This document shows, in pieces, positions 40,376 through 48,540 of a stretch of 64,000 nt of DNA. The stretch is from assembly GCF_001995095.2 (NCBI RefSeq), contig NZ_MTSD02000002.1:496001-560000 (forward strand), read 5' to 3'. The notes beneath the pieces were generated by a model. That model searched no databases, was not told the DNA's origin, and was given only the letters and a program-made list of their open reading frames with translations. The translations under genes and the position numbers were made by a program. Each line of letters opens with the position of its first letter. The first letter of the stretch is position 1. The stretch comes from Oceanospirillum linum (GTDB lineage: Bacteria; Pseudomonadota; Gammaproteobacteria; Pseudomonadales; Halomonadaceae).

Positions 40376-41670
40376 TAGCAGTCATCCTCCAAAGCAAATT
40401 CCACCGATTCTCCATCTATGATTCCAAAAATTTTCAACTCATCAGTCCCAATAATAATAAAAAACAACTGCCGGTCTTGATTTTCAGATTCATGAACCAG
40501 CCAATCATTCAAGTCCAGATTAGATGGCGATGGAATGGATTGAGGATGTGTATGCCAAGTCCCTATATATCCCAACAAACCATCAGAACTAGAAAAGTAT
40601 TCATCAACAATTTTCTGGTGAGGAGCAGGATCTAGCTTAAAATATGCCCGACTCTGGATATCCGATTTTTGAGGAGAGGTAATTCGATACAGAGTGTAAG
40701 TGCTGTCCTTTCCATAGCCAATCAACAAGCCTGCCGATTCAACATCACTAGAACCTTCTTGCCGATATGATTTTAGCTCTTCAGCTACTGAAACAGGAAT
40801 TCGAAGCTTAAGGCCATGACCTGCATATGTGATAAATTTTTGATCTGAACAAACGTCACACATTGGGTGACATAGTGATTGAACTTTCAGGTTTTTATCA
40901 AATGAGGAATAACGACGGCTCAGCTTCAAGCCCTGATCTATGACATCATCGTCATCTCCTTTCCAACTCACCTTCGCGGATTCAGTTTGTTTTCCTCTCA
41001 AGTATTTTAGAGCAAGATCCGTAGAAATTAATGCTGTCTGACTTGAGCTAAGGTGCCCATACGGAATAAACATCTCTCCACAACCAGCAAAATTTTTAAC
41101 TACCTCTTGGTCAGGTTCCAGAAAATTCAGGTTTGATGCCAGTCCCCTACGGCCATTCTCTGGATCAACATAAGCACACTTCAGACACCCCTCACTTTTC
41201 GGGACATCAAGCACCGCATGACCACCAATACCATAGCCTTCAAGCCAGGTATAAATAACAGGGGTGTTAATGCTATTTTGAGCGACGAAGTCTTGGAAAA
41301 TTCGTTCTTGTGTAGGAGAACCGATTGCCACGATAACGAGATCAAACTCTCTCAAGATATCTTGATATCTAAGGTTCAGAAGAGAATATATGATGCCGTT
41401 CGCCTCAAGCCATGGGTATTTAGACATTAGCTGATAAGAAACAGCTAAGGACTTAGGCTCAAACAGCCACCGAGAATCCAGTAAATGTCTGTATATATTA
41501 GATGGGGAATATTCATCAGGGTCGACTATAGATAACGAACCAACCCCAGCAGCACCTAACTTATCTGCAATCTCACTACCAACAGATCCACAACCTATAA
41601 GTAAGACTTTCTTACCTGAAAGAGCATCCTCTGCTCCACCTCGAAATAAAAGTTCTTCCTTATTCATCAT
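40375..41670 (-). CDS. CBASS E1-JAB fusion (Cap2 C-terminal part plus Cap3)
   Basis: 431 residues. An E1/ThiF adenylation domain has the nucleotide loop GCGSVG (26-31), D50 and the N58...R61H motif, paired Cys G162-C-LK-C165 and C271-DV-C274 as a zinc site, and a candidate catalytic Cys in AGCGEM (C198). From ~300 a JAB/JAMM isopeptidase domain follows with E311, H373-T-H375, S383 and D386, the full zinc set. In type II CBASS, Cap2 joins the CD-NTase C terminus to target proteins and Cap3 removes it. Here E1 and JAB are one chain. The frame stays open ~45 codons upstream of this ATG (to 41804), giving a coherent sequence (GVFGVDTLSGVSYFG...WRVEPVSL) that continues the E2 gene after a one-base shift; no ribosome site fits the ATG. 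Confidence 0.9.
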   Translation of the reverse strand: MMNKEELLFRGGAEDALSGKKVLLIGCGSVGSEIADKLGAAGVGSLSIVDPDEYSPSNIYRHLLDSRWLFEPKSLAVSYQLMSKYPWLEANGIIYSLLNLRYQDILREFDLVIVAIGSPTQERIFQDFVAQNSINTPVIYTWLEGYGIGGHAVLDVPKSEGCLKCAYVDPENGRRGLASNLNFLEPDQEVVKNFAGCGEMFIPYGHLSSSQTALISTDLALKYLRGKQTESAKVSWKGDDDDVIDQGLKLSRRYSSFDKNLKVQSLCHPMCDVCSDQKFITYAGHGLKLRIPVSVAEELKSYRQEGSSDVESAGLLIGYGKDSTYTLYRITSPQKSDIQSRAYFKLDPAPHQKIVDEYFSSSDGLLGYIGTWHTHPQSIPSPSNLDLNDWLVHESENQDRQLFFIIIGTDELKIFGIIDGESVEFALEDDC

Positions 41671-41719
41671 TATTAGTGAAACTGGTTCAACTCTCCAGTT
41701 CGCCAGTTTCTCAAAACTA

Positions 41720-42595
41720 TCAGGAAATGACTTTTTGGATTTGCAAAAAAATCGAACTCCAAAATATGAAACACCTGAAAGAGTATCGACACCAAATACC
41801 CCCCCAGAACTCTTTTACACGCCGGGACTTTAGAGATTTTTCGATCCCTGATCGAACATCGCTACTAAGCAGTTCAAGAAATTGTAATACCCACCTCTTT
41901 AATTCCGCCTCATCGGATGGAAAATCTAATCCGACCTGCCCAACTGAGGCATAAAATGCAGAAATATACTCCGAAGCATTGGAACGAATCGACAACGACA
42001 AATAATTTGAAATACTCGATTTCAAATATTGCTCCGACACCGCCACATAGGACTGACCCAGGGGGTTAACATGAGAACCCGATATCGGTCTGAAGATTTC
42101 CAAAATCTGGAAGTCTTTCAACTCACGAACACATATCAAAGATTCGACTTTTTTGGACTGTTCCTTTAGCCAAGTACATTGCCAATTAGCTGTAAACTCC
42201 CTCAAAAGTTCACTTTTGTTGAATTCAGGATCTATCATAAGTCGTGTCAAAAGATCCTTATGCCGCCGAATTGACTCTTCAAAAGCTAATTCAGGGCATT
42301 CATAATTAACAGAAACGGAATCCAAGTTATTGACACATATCGACCCCAAGCCTTTCATAGCAGGGTCGCTAGAAAGTAACACATGGGCTAGCTGCCCATA
42401 TTTTTCATTATTATCCAAATAAAAATGTGGCAGAGATGTAATCTCTGCCACATAGCGATGCAAAAGACTGACTACCGTCCCTTCAACGTCGAAGGACACG
42501 CGAAGGTAATCCTCTCCCATAAACTCCCACGGCTCAACATCAAATTCTGAGTCCAGAAAGTACTCGTATATCTTGGAGTAATCGAGCTTATGCAC
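41720..42595 (-). CDS. CBASS E2-like domain (Cap2 N-terminal part), frame ends early
   Basis: 291 residues from a GTG at 42595 (AGGGA 9 nt upstream), overlapping the CD-NTase stop by 8 bp; a GTG 54 nt earlier is possible. It resembles prokaryotic E2 domains of Cap2: RVSFDVEGTVVSLLHRYVAEITSLPHFYL, HVLLSSDPAMKGLGSICVNN with the likely catalytic Cys (residue 87), and W- and D-rich helices after. The last ~25 residues (IWCRYSFRCFIFW...) are Cys/Phe-rich and unlike the rest, because a G7 tract at 41799-41805 shifts the frame. Removing one G links WG to VFGVDTLSG and on into E1-JAB. Confidence 0.75.
   Translation of the reverse strand: MHKLDYSKIYEYFLDSEFDVEPWEFMGEDYLRVSFDVEGTVVSLLHRYVAEITSLPHFYLDNNEKYGQLAHVLLSSDPAMKGLGSICVNNLDSVSVNYECPELAFEESIRRHKDLLTRLMIDPEFNKSELLREFTANWQCTWLKEQSKKVESLICVRELKDFQILEIFRPISGSHVNPLGQSYVAVSEQYLKSSISNYLSLSIRSNASEYISAFYASVGQVGLDFPSDEAELKRWVLQFLELLSSDVRSGIEKSLKSRRVKEFWGGIWCRYSFRCFIFWSSIFLQIQKVIS
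41799..41805 (-). other. G7 homopolymer frameshift in the E2-E1-JAB gene
   Basis: Minus strand ...TTCTGGGGGGGTA.... With six G the E2 and E1-JAB frames join into one ~770-residue protein; with seven they are separate. This could be a sequencing error, a true mutation, a phase-variable tract or a +1 shift site. Confidence 0.8.
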
Positions 42596-43676
42596 CTTGA
42601 GAAGTCCCTGAAGCACCAGCTGTCGGGAAGTATGATGCGGCTGTTGCACCTACTACTGATTCACATCCTTTAGAGCCAGAAGAATTGGGAATTTTGAAGT
42701 CATCACCAAAGACTTTATTCAAAATTCCGCATTGCTTGATCTCATCTGTTTCGCTACTGGCTTCCTCCAGCTTACTCAGCAGACTTGTCAGCTTGTTTCT
42801 AAACAATGTACCAATGTTGGTATCACTGCCTGGCTCTGACAGAGTTCCAACTTTATGTTGAAAAACATCTCGATGTGGAGATTTAGGCAAATTTACGGAT
42901 AGCCGATATAGGGCTTGGTCGTATGAATACAATTGTCGAATATATCCGGCATTCAGCATATTTCTGACAACCTGTTCAAGCGCAGTTAAATCATCCTTCA
43001 CATCTGAACAGTAACCGGGCTGGTACTGCTCTTTAATCATGATAGTCAGACCGATAGAGAAAAGCTTTTTCCGCGACTGTTCATTGAAATTGACGTCCCT
43101 CCAGCGTTTCATATAGCGAACCAGTCGCTTGAACTGCTTTCTCTTACTCACAGAGCTTTCACCATAACCAGAGGCTTCGTTGATCCAATCAATCAGGCCT
43201 TTAGGGTCTGAAGGTGACCACTCCTTATTTTCAGCTAACGAGCCAAGCTTACCCACTGCTAGCTTATAGTTCCCACTGGAGTCACGAGTGTAAATTGTGT
43301 AGTCAATGTGCAGATTGATGCTTAAGTAGTCCGCGGTTACACATGGCTTTTTGACTTTTGGATTTTTAAAACTTCTCTTCTTCAGAACGTCGAGCGCAAC
43401 ATCTTTCGGTTTGACCGGATCTTCAGGCGCAGAGTCTGCATCAATGACTAGTGCCCTATCAATGTCATAGTCGCCCTCGAGGCTATTGATTGCAGTGTTA
43501 ACTGAAAAAGACCCCTGTAAGAAGGTCTCAACTACTGGATACCCCTCCTCAATAAAGCGATTTTTTAAGTCATTAAGAATACTATCGTCTTTCTCTTTAG
43601 CTTTTTTATAACCTGGCGACTGACCTGTTAAGTAAATCGCTTTATCAAAATTATTGAAGTGGGTCTGGATTGGCAT
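42588..43676 (-). CDS. CBASS cyclic-oligonucleotide synthase (CD-NTase)
   Basis: 362-residue cGAS/DncV-like nucleotidyltransferase. Motif GS at residues 55-56 (LQGSFSVNTA), catalytic Asp 71 and 73 in GDYDIDRAL, and a third Asp at ~125 (HIDYTIY). The C terminus is a flexible Gly/Ser/Thr/Ala-rich tail ending in GTSQGA; in type II CBASS the C-terminal Gly or Ala region is the site of conjugation by Cap2. CGGAG stands 9 nt before the ATG. It is the first gene of the operon. Clade and product (cGAMP, other di- or trinucleotide) cannot be named by eye. Confidence 0.92.
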   Translation of the reverse strand: MPIQTHFNNFDKAIYLTGQSPGYKKAKEKDDSILNDLKNRFIEEGYPVVETFLQGSFSVNTAINSLEGDYDIDRALVIDADSAPEDPVKPKDVALDVLKKRSFKNPKVKKPCVTADYLSINLHIDYTIYTRDSSGNYKLAVGKLGSLAENKEWSPSDPKGLIDWINEASGYGESSVSKRKQFKRLVRYMKRWRDVNFNEQSRKKLFSIGLTIMIKEQYQPGYCSDVKDDLTALEQVVRNMLNAGYIRQLYSYDQALYRLSVNLPKSPHRDVFQHKVGTLSEPGSDTNIGTLFRNKLTSLLSKLEEASSETDEIKQCGILNKVFGDDFKIPNSSGSKGCESVVGATAASYFPTAGASGTSQGA

Positions 43677-43876
43677 GCTGTAGACTCCGAAGGCAAGATA
43701 TCCTTATAGATTGTGATGGAACCATCCAATTCAAGAGCTAAATTAAAACTTTCTTACAAGTTCCAGTAATCTGCTGATACCTATCTGGTACGAATAGACA
43801 GATAAAGCGCAAGTTGTGGGCCGCTTTAGTAGAGTATGCTTTCAGCACGTTGAAAATGCTTGCAGGTTAGACCGAT

Positions 43877-43907
43877 ATGCATTCCCACGTAGAACGTGAG
43901 GAACGAG
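43877..43907. repeat. REP-like palindromic repeat, copy 1
   Basis: Starts ATGCATTCCCACG and contains the hairpin CCACGT-agaa-CGTGAGG, then AACGAG. Of the three copies, the most conserved. The remaining gap 43677-44001 shows no gene. Confidence 0.7.
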
Positions 43908-44001
43908 TTGTGTTCTGAGTATTCCTCTCCTCCCCCAACATCGACTTATCGGTTTTCCTCGTACAAGCCTGACATTCTTTTTAACTGTAGGCGGTACATC
44001 T

Positions 44002-44181
44002 ATGTTTTCTCTCTTTAAGTCTGACCCGAGCAAGAAACTGAAAAAGGAATACGCGGCTAAGCTGGAGCAGGCGATGCTGGCTCAGCGTAATGGCGATATT
44101 AAAAGCTATTCGTTTCTGACGGAGGAGGCGGAGGCGATCTACAAGCAGATTACGGCGCTGGAGGCGGAGCAATCCAAGTAA
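44002..44181 (+). CDS. DUF6435 family small protein
   Basis: 59-residue charged helical protein (MFSLFKSDPSKKLKKEYAAKLEQAMLAQRNGDIKSYSFLTEEAEAIYKQITALEAEQSK). DUF6435 proteins of this size and start are common in marine gammaproteobacteria; function unknown. It sits between two REP-like repeats and next to CBASS. A 3' fragment of a related copy is at 38525. Confidence 0.8.
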   Translation: MFSLFKSDPSKKLKKEYAAKLEQAMLAQRNGDIKSYSFLTEEAEAIYKQITALEAEQSK

Positions 44182-44188
44182 GACGGGG

Positions 44189-44219
44189 ATGCATTACCAC
44201 GTAGAACATGATGAATGAG
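44189..44219. repeat. REP-like palindromic repeat, copy 2
   Basis: ATGCATTACCACGTAGAAC then ATGATGAATGAG; same 31-bp unit as 43877 with several changes. Confidence 0.7.
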
Positions 44220-44262
44220 TCATTCCAGTGCTGGATGCCGCGCAATACAGTGTAAGACCCGT

Positions 44263-44292
44263 ATGCATTACCACGCGGAGCGGGAGTACGAG
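44263..44292. repeat. REP-like palindromic repeat, copy 3
   Basis: ATGCATTACCACGCGGAG then CGGGAGTACGAG; the loop base pairs CCACGC-ggag-cggg are kept only in part. Confidence 0.65.
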
Positions 44293-44314
44293 TCGAAGGC
44301 CGACCCACAAAAAA

Positions 44315-44338
44315 AGCCCCGATCGGTCAACCGGGGCA
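44315..44338 (-). terminator. Terminator of the bauA-bauC-like operon
   Basis: GCCCCG and CGGGGC form a stem with a TCGGTCAAC-type loop; minus-strand TTTTTTT follows. Confidence 0.8.
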
Positions 44339-44392
44339 ACAAGCATCAAAAGGTGCACTTTTTACGGTGCGTAGAGAGGTAAGGACTGTCGA

Positions 44393-45898
44393 TCAGCTCG
44401 GGAAGGCGAAGCTGACGCCTTCACGTACGCCGCTGGAGGGCCAGCGTTGGGTGATGGTTTTACGTTTGGTGTAGAAACGAACACCATCCGGGCCGTAGGC
44501 GTGCAGGTCTCCAAACAGGGAGCGTTTCCAGCCGCCGAAGCTGTGGTATGCAACCGGCACCGGCAGCGGTACGTTGATACCCACCATGCCCACTTCGATC
44601 ATATCGGAGAAGTAACGGGCGGCTTCACCGTCGCGGGTGAAGATGCAGGTGCCGTTGCCGTATTCGTGATCGTTGATCAGCTGCATCGCTTCTTCCATGG
44701 TGTTAACGCGCACCACCTGCAGCACGGGGCCGAAGATCTCTTCTTTGTAGCTAACCATCTCCGGTGTGACGCGGTCGATCAGGGTTGCGCCGACAAAGAA
44801 GCCGTTGTCGTAACCGGCTACCTGAGGTTCGCGGCCATCAACGACGACGGTTGCGCCATCTTTTTCAGAACTTGAGATATAACCCACGACTTTATCCCGA
44901 TGCTGGGCGGTAATCACTGGGCCAAAATCATTACTTTGATCTGAAAACGCGCCAACTTTCAGCGGTTTCATCGCTTCCTGCAGTTTACTGACCAAGGCAT
45001 CAGCGGCCTGGTCGCCTACAGCAACAGCCACGGACAAGGCCATGCAGCGCTCACCGGAGGAGCCAAAGGCCGCCCCCAGCAGCTGGTTAACGGCGTTATC
45101 CATATCCGCATCCGGCATCACAATGGCGTGGTTTTTCGCACCGCCTAAAGCCTGACAACGTTTACCGTTGGCATTGGCGGTAGCGTAGATATATTCCGCA
45201 ATCGGTGTGGAACCCACAAAACTAACCGCCTTGATGCGCTTATCCGTCAGCAGGGTATCAACCGCTGTTTTATCACCATTAACAACATTCAACACACCTT
45301 CCGGTAGACCCGCTTCCTGTAAAAGCTGTGCGATATACAGTGTTGAGGATGGATCACGCTCAGAGGGTTTCAGCACAAAGGTGTTACCGCAGGCGATAGC
45401 TAACGGGAACATCCACATCGGCACCATGGCGGGGAAGTTAAACGGGGTAATACCGGCAACCACACCTAAGGGTTGGAACTCGCTCCAGGAGTCGATATTC
45501 GGGCCAACGTTTTTGCTGTATTCACCTTTTAATAACTCTGGAATACCGCAGGCAAACTCAACGTTTTCGATACCCCGTTGCAGTTCACCCATGGCATCGT
45601 GGGCGATCTTGCCGTGTTCTTCGCCGATCATGGCGCAAATTTTGTCCGCGTTCTCTTCCAGCAGTTGCTTAAAGCGGAACATCACACGGGCACGTTTCAG
45701 CGGTGGCGTCTGACGCCATGCAGGATAAGCCGCCTGTGCTGTGGCAATCGCCTCTTCAACAGTGGCTTTGGATGCCAGACCCACCTGCTTGCTGATTTCA
45801 CCCGTTGAAGGGTTGTAAACCGGCTGGCTGCGCTCGGCGTCCTGTACGATCTTGCCGTTGATCAGATGGCCGATGGTTGTATCTGATGTCGTTGTCAT
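44393..45898 (-). CDS. mmsA: CoA-acylating (methyl)malonate-semialdehyde dehydrogenase
   Basis: 501-residue aldehyde dehydrogenase of the MmsA/IolA/BauC type, which turns malonate or methylmalonate semialdehyde plus CoA into acetyl- or propionyl-CoA and CO2. Family features: GITPFNFPAMVPMWMFPLAI, FVLKPSERDPS, and the catalytic Cys in GSSGERCMALS (unlike the FxxxGQxC of other ALDHs). As it follows the beta-alanine transaminase gene by 45 bp, malonate semialdehyde is the likely substrate (BauC role). A valine-pathway role is the alternative. Confidence 0.93.
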   Translation of the reverse strand: MTTTSDTTIGHLINGKIVQDAERSQPVYNPSTGEISKQVGLASKATVEEAIATAQAAYPAWRQTPPLKRARVMFRFKQLLEENADKICAMIGEEHGKIAHDAMGELQRGIENVEFACGIPELLKGEYSKNVGPNIDSWSEFQPLGVVAGITPFNFPAMVPMWMFPLAIACGNTFVLKPSERDPSSTLYIAQLLQEAGLPEGVLNVVNGDKTAVDTLLTDKRIKAVSFVGSTPIAEYIYATANANGKRCQALGGAKNHAIVMPDADMDNAVNQLLGAAFGSSGERCMALSVAVAVGDQAADALVSKLQEAMKPLKVGAFSDQSNDFGPVITAQHRDKVVGYISSSEKDGATVVVDGREPQVAGYDNGFFVGATLIDRVTPEMVSYKEEIFGPVLQVVRVNTMEEAMQLINDHEYGNGTCIFTRDGEAARYFSDMIEVGMVGINVPLPVPVAYHSFGGWKRSLFGDLHAYGPDGVRFYTKRKTITQRWPSSGVREGVSFAFPS

Positions 45899-45943
45899 AT
45901 TGATTCGCTCCTGGTGCTTGAATTGGGTAAAGGTTCCGCGGTC

Positions 45944-47308
45944 TTAATCAACTTCGTTCAGAGATTCACCGATTGCGTTAATCACGCTATCAATCTCATC
46001 GGTCTCAACGGTAAAGGGCATACCCAGCTGCAGGGTGTCGCCGCCGTAACGCACATAAAAACCTTTTTCCCAACACTTCATCGCCACCTGATAAGGGCGC
46101 AAAGCCGGTTCACCCGGTGCAGATTCCAGCGTGATACCACCCGCTAAACCATAGTTACGGATATCCGTCACATGGCGCGAACCTTTAAGGCTGTGCAATA
46201 TCTCTTCAAACTTAGGCGAGATCTGCTTAACACGGGGAATCAGCTGGTCTTTTTCCAGAATATCCAAAGAGGCTAAACCTGCAGCACAGGCCAGCGGGTG
46301 TGCCGAGTAGGTATAACCGTGGGGCAGTTCGATCATGTAATCCTTGCCACCGTTATCCATAAAGGTATCGTAGATCTCCTGTTTGGCGATCACGCCACCC
46401 ATAGGAACAACACCGTTGGTGATCTGCTTCGCGACAACCATAAGGTCTGGCGTTACACCAAACTCTTCTGCGCCGGAGTAAGAACCCATACGGCCAAAGC
46501 CGGTGATCACTTCATCAAAAATCAGCAGTAAGTTGTGCTTATCGCATAGCTCACGCAGGCGCTTCAGATAGCCTTTTGGTGGTGGAATCACACCAATAGA
46601 ACCGGCCATCGGCTCCACAATAACACCGGCCACATTAGAGGCGTCACTTACCGCAAGCAGCTCTTCCAGATAGTCCGCCAGGTGCGCGCCATCATCCGGC
46701 ATACCTTGCACAAACTTATTATCAGGCAACATCGTATGGGGCAGATGCACCGCATCAATACCCTGACCATAAAGCACACGGTTCGGGCCGATGCCACCAA
46801 CACTGATACCGCCAAAATTCACCCCGTGATAACCCTTTGCACGGCCAATAAAACGGGTCTTAGTGCCCTGGCCTTTTTTACGCCAATAGGCCCGGGCCAT
46901 TTTCAATGCTGTTTCAACCGCTTCAGAGCCTGAGCCGGTAAAGAAAACACGATTCAGATCATCCGGCATAAGATCTGTTATGCGTTCGGCAAGCTGGAAA
47001 GATTTAGGGTGGCCGTACTGAAAAGCAGGGATATAATCTAACTGTTTGACCTGCTGGCTAACCGCTTCAACGATCTCAGGGCGAGCGTGACCGGCACCAC
47101 AGTTCCAAAGACCCGAAAGGCCGTCAAAAATCTTACGACCATCTGCGTCGGTGTAATAATGGCCTTCAGCTGAAACCAGTAAACGCGGATCTTTTTTGAA
47201 TTCTCGGTTACTGGAGAAAGGCATCCAGTGGGCATCCAGTTGTGACTGGGTTAAATCACAGTTCGCCATGCGCTGCTCTTTTTGCTTCAGGCTATCGTTA
47301 GAAGGCAT
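45944..47308 (-). CDS. bauA: Beta-alanine (omega-amino acid)--pyruvate transaminase
   Basis: Class III PLP aminotransferase, 454 residues. SSNREFKKDPRLLVSAEGHYYTDADGRKIFDGLSGLW is typical of the omega-amino acid:pyruvate group; FTGSGSEAVETALKMAR binds PLP phosphate; IFDEVITGFGRMG has the Asp, and Lys in VAKQITNGVVPMG is the Schiff base. It moves the amino group of beta-alanine to pyruvate. GAGGTG precedes the ATG at 47308; a later ATG (MANCDL) is possible. With the downstream mmsA and the divergent LysR gene it matches the BauR-bauA-bauC layout known in Pseudomonas. Confidence 0.92.
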   Translation of the reverse strand: MPSNDSLKQKEQRMANCDLTQSQLDAHWMPFSSNREFKKDPRLLVSAEGHYYTDADGRKIFDGLSGLWNCGAGHARPEIVEAVSQQVKQLDYIPAFQYGHPKSFQLAERITDLMPDDLNRVFFTGSGSEAVETALKMARAYWRKKGQGTKTRFIGRAKGYHGVNFGGISVGGIGPNRVLYGQGIDAVHLPHTMLPDNKFVQGMPDDGAHLADYLEELLAVSDASNVAGVIVEPMAGSIGVIPPPKGYLKRLRELCDKHNLLLIFDEVITGFGRMGSYSGAEEFGVTPDLMVVAKQITNGVVPMGGVIAKQEIYDTFMDNGGKDYMIELPHGYTYSAHPLACAAGLASLDILEKDQLIPRVKQISPKFEEILHSLKGSRHVTDIRNYGLAGGITLESAPGEPALRPYQVAMKCWEKGFYVRYGGDTLQLGMPFTVETDEIDSVINAIGESLNEVD

Positions 47309-47535
47309 ATCACACCTCGGTAAAATAGTTATTGGGTTCCTCTGTCTGTATAGGGCTGGGTTATTCACTAACCACCGGTTCGGCTAAACCCTGTAAACAG
47401 ACAGGTGATAACGCGTAACACCTTGATCGACTTTCCATTATCAGCAGTTTCTTAGTTTATTAAATCCCAACATATTTACTCTGATGTAACTATTTGGTTA
47501 ACTAAAAGCTATCAGCCACTCCCCGGAAAATCGCA

Positions 47536-48465
47536 ATGAAGCCTAAAGATAATTTTCTGCCCCGCCAGCTGGGGGATGCCCATATTCGCCTGTTACGTAT
47601 TTTTAAGGTTGTTGTGGAATCCGGTGGCTTTGCCGCCGCCGAAGTACAACTGAATATCAGCCGACCAGCGATCAGTCAGGCAGTCACAGAACTGGAAGGC
47701 CTGATTAATGCCCGCCTGTGCCATCGGGGACGCTCCGGTTTTTCTGTCACTGAGGAGGGCGAGATCGTCTATCAGGCTACCCTGCAGCTGTTGGCAGGCC
47801 TTGAGGATTTTCGCAGCCAGATCAATGCCATTAACCGGGACCTGAAAGGCGAACTGAATATCGGCATTACCGACAATATGGTGACGGTGCCACAAATGAG
47901 AATTACTCGTGCCCTGGCCGCTTTAAAAGACCGGGGGCCGGAAGTGGTGATCAATATCCGCATGATCCCGCCCAATGATATTGAAAGCGCCGTTCTGGAT
48001 GGCAGCCTGCATATTGGCGTAGTACCGGATCTGCGCACGCTGCCCGGCATCGATTATCAACCTCTGTATCAGGAGCAGTCCCTGCTCTATTGCAGCTACC
48101 AGCACCCTTTGTATCCGCAGGATGATCGTCGCCTGAGTGATAAAAAGCTGGCGGATTATGATGCGGTGCTGCCGGCTTACGCCCAGGCGGCTCAGATTAA
48201 AAAGCAGCAGATGATTTTAAAGGCCAGTGCCAGCTCCACTGACCGGGAGGGCATCGCCTTTTTGATTTTGAGTGGTCGTTATATCGGTTTTCTGCCCACC
48301 CACTACGCCCAACGCTGGGTTACTGAAGGCCGGTTACGGCCACTGCAACCGGAGAAGCGCTTTTTCCATACTCACTACAGCGCCATTACCCGAAAAGGCG
48401 CACGGCCAAATCAGATTCTTTCTGCGTATCTGGAAGAGCTGGCGAAAACGGCAGATGAGGAATAA
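47536..48465 (+). CDS. LysR-family regulator, BauR-like
   Basis: 309 residues, with an N-terminal winged helix-turn-helix (LRIFKVVVESGGFAAAEVQLNISRPAISQAVTELEGLI) and a substrate-binding domain. It is divergent from the beta-alanine genes with 227 bp between, the usual position of an activator of the divergent operon. The likely inducer is beta-alanine; this is inference. Confidence 0.88.
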   Translation: MKPKDNFLPRQLGDAHIRLLRIFKVVVESGGFAAAEVQLNISRPAISQAVTELEGLINARLCHRGRSGFSVTEEGEIVYQATLQLLAGLEDFRSQINAINRDLKGELNIGITDNMVTVPQMRITRALAALKDRGPEVVINIRMIPPNDIESAVLDGSLHIGVVPDLRTLPGIDYQPLYQEQSLLYCSYQHPLYPQDDRRLSDKKLADYDAVLPAYAQAAQIKKQQMILKASASSTDREGIAFLILSGRYIGFLPTHYAQRWVTEGRLRPLQPEKRFFHTHYSAITRKGARPNQILSAYLEELAKTADEE

Positions 48466-48502
48466 AAAAACTGGCCGTTTACTTTGACAAGTAACGGCCA
48501 GT
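48464..48502 (-). terminator. Terminator of the chemoreceptor gene
   Basis: CTGGCCGTTTACTT pairs with AAGTAACGGCCAG (one bulge); on the minus strand TTTTTTT follows. It overlaps the last base of the LysR gene. Confidence 0.75.
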
Positions 48503-48540
48503 GATGATGTCCCTATCAATGGATCATGTATTCGGGCGTT

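Noticed and set aside
41720-42649. GTG at 42649 as E2 start
   Set aside because: It would overlap the CD-NTase gene by 62 bp and add 18 residues antisense in character; the GTG at 42595 has AGGGA at a fitting distance.
36245-44300. Prophage or ICE carrying the island
   Set aside because: No integrase, phage structural, mobilisation gene or tRNA attachment site is visible within the window.
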